Origin: Iris pallida
Taxonomy: Eukaryota; Streptophyta; Magnoliopsida; Asparagales; Iridaceae
NCBI GenBank assembly: GCA_029216955.1
Contig: JANAVB010004058.1
Location: 1 to 64,000, forward strand
DNA length: 64,000 nucleotides
Direction: 5' to 3'
This document shows, in pieces, positions 57,892 to 64,000 of this stretch (positions are counted from its first letter, which is position 1; each line of letters opens with the position of its first letter). The translations under genes and the position numbers were made by a program. The notes beneath the pieces are model-generated. The model did no database searches. It was not told the DNA's origin and saw only the letters and a program-made list of their open reading frames with translations.

Positions 57892-59089
57892 TGTTTTTCA
57901 TAAATAAATTCACTTTATTTATTGTGTATCTGAGAAAATTACAACTGTAGGAATCTAATCTAGAAGACGATTACTTTATCCCTTGGACGATGTGATGAAG
58001 AAAACTCAAACTTCGAAGAACTTGGACAGCAATTGGGCAATCTCTCTGTTCTCTCTGAGAATGACTGTCGTGTCTAATGAAGATGAAGAAACTCTCTTTT
58101 ATAGAGTTCTGGATAACTGTTCTGAAGCATACGCTCAGTCAGTTACTTGACGTGTGCATAACTGCAGGGACGCGTGGCGAATTCTGATGGAGACACGTTG
58201 AAGTACGGTTGAAAGTAGTAGAATATATCTAGGAGAGATTGATGGCATGAATGCCACGTTGCATAACTTCTGAATAAGTGGGTAACTGAGTACAGGACAC
58301 GTGAGAACGTGTGTTGACTGTACGTTGAAAATCATCCTGGATGCATTTGCTATGATACGCTGTCTTTGAAGAAGAGCCATACGCTAGCTTTTGAAGGCAC
58401 GTGTCTTGCATACACTGACTTGGATCATATAAAGGTGATACGCTCACTTGATTGGGAAGGAGTCGTATGGAGTCCATACGCTCACTTGGTTGGCAAGGAG
58501 TCGTATGGAGTCCATACGCTCACTTGGTTGGCAAGGAGTCGTATGGAGTCCATACGCTCACTTGGTTGGCAAGGAGTCGTATGGAGTCCATACGCTCACT
58601 TGGCAAGGAGCTGTATGCATTGAGGGAGTAGACACGTGGCTGTCTTCATTTTTCTCAAATATGCCATATCTTCAAATACTGACAAATATCTCTCGAGCGT
58701 CATGCTGCAGATATGATGGCTGACAGACTGTCAGAAATGACAGTAATGATGGCTTTTTATTTATGATGGCTGCTGAGCTGTCCTCGTAAGAGACGAAATC
58801 AATTCTCGAAAACCTATACGACGGCTAATCTTTATAGGGCAGCTGTCTTTGCACGAAAGACTAAGTGTCAGATTCATCCTTCATTAAATACATGCTGTGC
58901 TGTCATCTCAAGAAATAATAAAATATTCACTGAGCGCACAGCCTTTAGATGAGCGTATGGCCTTGGCTGAGCGTATGGCTTTGACTGAGCATATGGCCTT
59001 GAACGTATGGCTTTGACTGAGCGTATGGCCTTGAACGTATGACTTTGGCTGAGTCTTATGTCAGCGTGTCATAATTTTCACACCCTACA
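57892..59089 (-). repeat. TatE 5' LTR
   Basis: TGTAGGGTGTGAAAATT at 59089 to TTTATGAAAAACA at 57892 (1198 bp). TATA box (minus CTCTATAAAAGAG) at 58093-58106. Four 38-base units start at 58462, 58500, 58538 and 58576. Extra GCGTATGG units (58970-59045) explain most of the length difference to the 3' LTR. Confidence 0.95.
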
Positions 59090-60300
59090 GCTATTCCGAG
59101 TCAATCTGGTACAGGGGTGGTACTTATCATGCGGTACCCCCTCCTAACACATTGAATCAATCTACTACTCCGCAATCAACAGGAGATACCAATGAGGCCG
59201 TAAAACTTTTACGTACTCAATTTGAAGCTTTCAAACAGAAGGATGGCCTGCAGAAGCTTGGGATCAAACAGCCCTATCCCATAGAATAGAAAGAGGTCCA
59301 ATTTTCTTCCAAATAAAAGCCCCATACCATTATGCTGTTTGATGGCAGTACGTCTCCAAGTCAATACCTCAATCACTTTGAAGTAATGACTGATCAACTC
59401 TAACCAAATGATTCTCTTCTCACCAGAGTCTTTGTTGGTTGTTTAGCTGGTGCAACATATGACTGGTATCGTAGTTTACCAGATGGGTGCATAACCTCTT
59501 TCGCTGGCTTCAAACAAATGTTCTTGGAACGATTTTATGAGGGAACCAACGACATTACTATGTCTGCTCTCATCAAAATCAAACAACGACATAATGAAAC
59601 GACTGAACGTTTCATTGAACGGTTCCAACGTGAAGCACTCAAAATGCCTCTCGAAACTCCAGATGCTCTGACTATAGACACTTGCAAATCAAACTTGTTG
59701 CCTATAATCAGTATGTGGACAGGATCAACACAGTTCCAGGATTAGCCTTCTTTCACAATAGATGCCAAAGCCACAGAAGAAAGTGCTGATAAATTCAAGC
59801 AATTAGGCATTCAAATGCCTAATCTTGACAAAGAAGAACGTGCTACACCAAATAACAATGGCCGACAAAATAATCACAAGAGCAAGGAGACTTTGGCCAT
59901 TAACCTCAAAAGCAAAGAAGTCCTGGCCATCAATGTAAATCAGCCAACATCTACCTCTTCAGCACCACCACAACGGGCACTTCGTCCAAAAGAAGAATAC
60001 TCTTTCGATGAAGATGACATCATGAGTATCTTTGATTGCCTTATCAAGAGCAACAAACTCCAACTGTCAGAACCTAAAAGGCCAGATGAAGTTGGTAAGA
60101 CTGACCATCCTAAATATTGTGTTTGCCACAGGTTTATTGGACATCCGACTCGAGCGTGCTATGTGTTCAAGGGTAAAATACAAGAGATGGACAATTCTGG
60201 TGTAATCACTCTCCAGCAAGACGAAAAAACTGTAACGGCTAATGTCGTCTCCTTACAGTTTGGAGATTTTCCACAACCACTTGCCATAGGAGCAGTTGAA
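59090..60300 (+). pseudogene. TatD gag capsid and zinc knuckle
   Basis: Continues TatD after the insertion: FEAFKQKDGLQKLGIKQPYPIE, FVGCLAGATYDWYRSLPDG, FLERFYEGTNDITMSALIKIKQRHNETTERFIERFQREALKMPLETP. The knuckle CVCHRFIGHPTRAC follows PKEEYSFDEDDIMSIFDCL. Stops at about 59287, 59315, 59400 and 59743; no frameshift. Confidence 0.85.
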
Positions 60301-61000
60301 GCTTCTCGAAACGAAGTATTGCTCGAGCCAATGCAGGATTCCTTCTTCTTAGTTCCTTCTAGGAAGAAAGATGAACTTCCTATTCTTTTTAGTAAAGGAA
60401 CAGAACAGAAGATCACGCCCGATAGCGAAGAAGAAAATCAAGATAACGGAAGACTTCAACTACGTCATTATAGTCAGCAATCAAAATATATCATTCAAAA
60501 GATGGGCTATAATTTTAAAGCTGGTCTCAATGGCGGCAAAGGAAGGCGAACTCCTATTCGTATTCCTGCTCCAAAAGGAAAATCACAACAATACTACGGC
60601 AAAACAAAGCGGGGATTAGGTTATACTTCACCAACTCTGACTCCAGAAGCCTCCGAATTCGAAGAAGAAGAACGATCTAACTCTTTATTTCTATCTCATA
60701 GGATTCAGACACCAGTATAGGGCACGTCCATCGCGTGACTCTATCTTCCAATATGGTGACTGTCGAGTTCTCAGAAGATGACGAAGACTTTGCCGAAGCC
60801 TCTGAATCTGATCCTTGGACACAAAGGATGGATACTCAATAGGAGCTTCGCTTTGAGCAACGTAAGCCACCTACTGAAGATCAGTTGGTTCAAGTCAATA
60901 TTGGAGACGAAGTTTCTCCAAAACCGATATTTGTCAATAAAAGCCTCCCTGAAGTGGATAAACAAGAACTAATCCAACTCATTAAGAAATACATTTATGT
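60300..61000 (+). pseudogene. TatD linker without protease, G-patch-like segment
   Basis: After LQFGDFPQPLA the same open frame passes to EPMQDSFFLVPSRKKDELP, which in TatE lies after the protease; the PR region is missing without loss of frame. The segment MGYNFKAGLNGGKGRRTPI...RGLGYTSPT is the clearest G-patch-like copy here. Stop at 60718. Confidence 0.7.
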
Positions 61001-61850
61001 ATTCGCTTGAAGCTATGAAGATATGTCGGGGTTGGATCCTCAGATCGCTACTCACAGGCTCAACATTCTGCAAAATGCGAAGCCAGTCAAACAACAACAA
61101 TGTTGATTTCGACCTGACATGATGGATGCCATAGAAGCTGAAGTCAAGAAACTCATCGTCTGCGGTTTCATCAGAGAAGAACAACATCCAGACTGGGTGG
61201 CTAATGTTGTCCCAGTTTTGAAAAAAAAGGGAAAGTTCGGGTTTGCATTGACTTCAGAGAGCTTAATGAAGCCTGTCCTAAAGATGAATTCCCTCTCCTA
61301 ATATTGATGTCATGATTGACAATACTTGCGGATTTGAAGGCATGTCCTTTATGGATGGATTTTCAGGATACAATCAAATCAAGATGCATCCAGAGGATGA
61401 GAAACATACATCTTTTCGTACTCCTCTTGGAGTCTATTGCTACATTGTCATGCCATTTGGTCTTAAGAACGCTGGTGCAACTTATCAGCGGGCCATGAGT
61501 ACCATCTTTCATGATCATTTACGAAATACTGTTGAATGTTATGTTGACGACATTGCTGTCAAAAGTCGTTTAAAAGAAGACCATATTCAAGATTTGTGAA
61601 CTATTTTCGATCTAATGCGCCATCATCAACTCAAGATGAATCCCACCAAGTCATTTTTGGGAGTCTCTAGTAGCAAATTTCTCGGATTCGTTATTACCTC
61701 TAAAGGTATACACGTTGACCCTGAGAAAATCAAAGCCATTCAAGAGATGCATCCTCCACGCAACCTAAAAGAGCTACGATGATTCCAGGGACGACTTGCG
61801 TACATCAGGAGATTCATCTCAAATCTTTCTGGATGTTGTAGACCGTTCAC
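61001..61850 (+). pseudogene. TatD reverse transcriptase
   Basis: MMDAIEAEVKKLIVCGFIREEQHPDWVANVVPVLKK, then a small deletion (about 61240) and another near 61300; SFMDGFSGYNQIKMHPEDE, VMPFGLKNAGATYQRAMS, YVDD (61540-61551), KFLGFVITSKGIHVDP. Stops at about 61007, 61105, 61597 and 61780. Confidence 0.9.
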
Positions 61851-62934
61851 TCAACTCATGAAGAAAGGCGTGTCTTTTATTTGGACTGAAGAATGTCAAC
61901 GAGCATTTGAAGACATAAAGCGGCACTTGATGAACCCTCCAGTTCTAGTATCTCCAGTGTCAGAAATACCTTTCCTGATGTATGTTCGAGCAATGGACCA
62001 CTCTTTAGGTGCTTTATTAGCTCAGAAGAATAAAGAAGGTCATGAGCAGGCTATCTACTACCTTAGCCGCATGATGATTGGAGCTGAACACCGATACACT
62101 CCAGTAGAAAAGGAATGTCTAGCTTTGATGTTTGCTATTCAAAAGACGAGACATTATATCACTGGCCAAACTATTCATGTTATTTCTAGAGTTAACCCTC
62201 TCAGGGTCCTGATGAATAAACCTAGTATCCTCAATTCTAGGCTTGCAACATGGGCCATATTGTTAGCACAATATAATATGATTTATGCTCCTCAAAAGTC
62301 TGTTAAAGGTCAAGCCCCTGCTGACTTTCTAGCAGCTCATCCAGTTCTCGAAACATCTAAACTCTATGATGAGATTCCAGATGAAACCTTGAAATCCAAC
62401 ATGATCTCAGAAGAAATTCTTATTTGGCATCTATTTTTTGATGGTGCATCCAGAATTGGACCAAAAGGTGCTATTGTTGATGGAGTTGGAGTCGTTCTTG
62501 TCTCACCAGAAGGATTAGCTATCCAAAGAGCTTATTATTTAGATGAGTCATCTTCTAACAATGTGGCTGAATACAACGCTCTGCTCATCGGTCTCCAATT
62601 GACTAAACAATTAGATATCGAATATCTTGAAGTTTACGGAGATTCCAAACTAATTGTCAATCAAGTTAGAGGCACATACGAAGTTCGACATCCAGATTTG
62701 GTTCCATATCATGATGCGACAATCAGGATGGCTACTTCAATCAAAGGCTTCTTCATCAAGCATGTATGCCGAGCATGTAACACAGAAGCTGATGCTCTTG
62801 CCAATCTTGCAACAGTATTAGCAATTCCCGTCAGAAGACAACAAATGATCGTCATCACTAATAGAGAGTTGTTTTGTGTCCAGAATAACTTAAATATTGA
62901 AGTTAACAACCTAAACATAGAATTCAACAATTAG
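61851..62934 (+). pseudogene. TatD RNase H and archaeal-type RNase H
   Basis: An open stretch of 358 codons: LMKKGVSFIWTEECQRAFEDIK, MYVRAMDHSLGALLAQ, KECLALMFAIQKTRHYI, then the second domain FFDGASRIGPKGAIVDGVG, NNVAEYNALLIGLQL, YGDSKLIVNQVRGTYEV, EADALANLATV. Ends at 62932 with a TAG. Confidence 0.9.
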
Positions 62935-64000
62935 GTTAAAATTTTTACAATCAATGAAGACTGGATGACTCCTTTCATAGACTTTGTAGTCCATGATATC
63001 CTACCTGAAGACCCTAAAGAGACCACAACAATTCGGCGGCGGTCACTCGGATTTTACTACAATCATACTACGAAGACACTTTACCGATGAACGTACGACG
63101 GCTTACTCCTGCGTTGTCTTGCTGGGGAAGAAGAAAAACAAATACTTCGTGAAGCTCATAACGGTGTTTATGGAGCACATCAACCTGGTCCTAAATTGGA
63201 GGATCATATTCGTCGAATGGGTTATTATTGGCCCTCGATGGTATCTGATGCAATCGAGTATGAAAGAAAGTGCCAAGCATGTCAAATCCACGTTGACTTC
63301 ATTCATCAACCGTCAGAATTCCTTCACCCGACGGCAGCATCTTGGACCTTTGAAGCTTGGGGAATAGATGTCATCGGTCCTATCAACCTTCCCTCATCTC
63401 GAGGATATCGGTTCATATTAGCCATAACTGATTACTTCTCAAAATGTGCTGAAGCTATACCTCTAGCTGAGGTCAAGACAAGCAGCGTCATCAACTTTAT
63501 CAAACATCATATGATTTATAGATTCGGTGTTCCTCGGCGAATCATTCACGATAATGGGCCACAATTCATCATTCAGAAGTTCACCCGATTCTGCGATGAC
63601 AACAGGATCAATAATATTGCTTCTACAGCTTACAATCTTGTAGCTAACGGGTTAGCGGAAGCATTTAACAAAACCATCATCAAACTCCTCAAGGAGTTTG
63701 TTTCTATCAACAAACGGAACTGGAGTGAGAAGCTTAGAGAATGTCTATGGGCTTACCGTACTACTATACGTACTCCTATAGGCTGCACACCTTTCTCTTT
63801 GGTGTACGGATGCGAGGTTGTCTTACCATTAGAAATTTATATCCCTTCCCTAAGGATTGCCATTGACAATGAACTCACAACCAAAAATAATGATCGCCTG
63901 AGACTTCAGGAGCTAGAAGCGCTTCACGAGAAACGACTCCTAGCTCAACAACATATTGAGTTATACCAAGCTCGTATATCAAAAGCCTTCAACCGTAAAG
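62935..64000 (+). pseudogene. TatD integrase (cut by window end)
   Basis: DWMTPFIDFVVHDILPED, a TGA near 63088, HHCC (REAHNGVYGAH...CQACQ), Asp in WGIDVIGP, Asp in HDNGPQF, Glu in NGLAEAFNK, all kept. The frame is open to the window end at ARISKAFNRK; the C-terminus, accessory gene and 3' LTR lie outside. Confidence 0.9.

Larger units (their letters stand above)
41921..59089 (-). mobile_element. TatE: near-complete Tat element, 17.2 kb, TSD GCTAT
   Basis: Minus strand: 5' LTR 57892-59089, PBS, gag, protease, RT, dual RNase H, integrase, convergent 3' region, antisense PMD-like accessory gene (plus strand 43356-48175), promoter, PPT hairpin, 3' LTR 41921-43066. GCTAT is duplicated at 41916-41920 and 59090-59094. 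The LTRs differ at a few percent of sites plus repeat-number changes, so this is the youngest insertion here. Gag-pol carries a handful of stops and two frameshifts; the accessory gene two frame changes and one stop. Confidence 0.95.
38480..64000 (+). mobile_element. TatD: Tat element split by TatE, runs off the window
   Basis: Plus-strand pieces 38480-41920 and 59090-64000 rejoin at the duplicated GCTAT. Order: 5' LTR, PBS, long gag, zinc knuckle, G-patch-like linker, RT, two RNase H domains, integrase. Protease is absent: gag passes in frame into the linker. The accessory gene and 3' LTR would lie beyond the window. Many stops. Confidence 0.85.

Overview
This window is a plant nuclear repeat region made of nested LTR retrotransposons. 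I found no host gene, rRNA, tRNA or CRISPR array. An angiosperm is suggested by Ty1/copia elements of the SIRE/Maximus type with a TGGTATCAGAGC primer-binding site, Ty3/gypsy elements of the Tat lineage with a dual RNase H and a PBS of the TGGCGACTYTGCTGG type, and an antisense accessory gene related to the plant mobile domain (PMD) family. The species cannot be told. Nearly all reading frames are broken, so most genes are entered as pseudogenes.

Layout. 1-1231 unclassified. 1232-4218 probable solo LTR, chromovirus-like. 4413-about 11600 TatA (minus strand; pol, short accessory gene, 3' LTR). About 11600-16270 TatB (plus strand; antisense accessory gene and 3' LTR only), joined to TatA so that the two LTRs are inverted. 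16589-17060 and 26485-33630 an older copia element, CopII. Its 5' LTR is split by the younger copia element CopI (17061-26484, both LTRs present), and its integrase is split by a 1965-bp solo LTR (29891-31855, TSD ACAGT). About 33630-38432 TatC, a plus-strand gag-protease remnant without polymerase. About 38480-41920 and 59090-64000 TatD, plus strand, running off the window. TatD is split by TatE (41921-59089, minus strand), the most complete element: paired LTRs, PBS, PPT, gag-pol, antisense accessory gene and TSD GCTAT.

How the parts work together. In the Tat elements gag-pol reads one way from the 5' LTR. An accessory gene sits between integrase and the 3' LTR in the opposite direction, with its own TATA box, a phase-1 intron after a short basic first exon, and in TatE a PMD-like core followed by a coiled coil. 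In CopI an accessory ORF downstream of RNase H reads in the sense direction, also behind a promoter-like leader.

The main observation is that each family repeats its own short CG-containing motif at both of its promoter regions, the LTR U3 and the accessory-gene promoter or first intron, and in two Tat families also in the start of gag. The motifs are ATGCGGC (TatA/B), ATACGC (TatE), GGCGCA (TatD), ATGCGCC (solo LTR/TatC) and the dyad AGAGTTCGGGCCGAACTCT (CopI/II). This pattern would fit an element-encoded factor that recognises its own family's DNA, for example an anti-silencing or autoregulatory system; that function is inference. A second unexplained structure is a hairpin bracketing the polypurine tract and the start of the LTR in four Tat copies.
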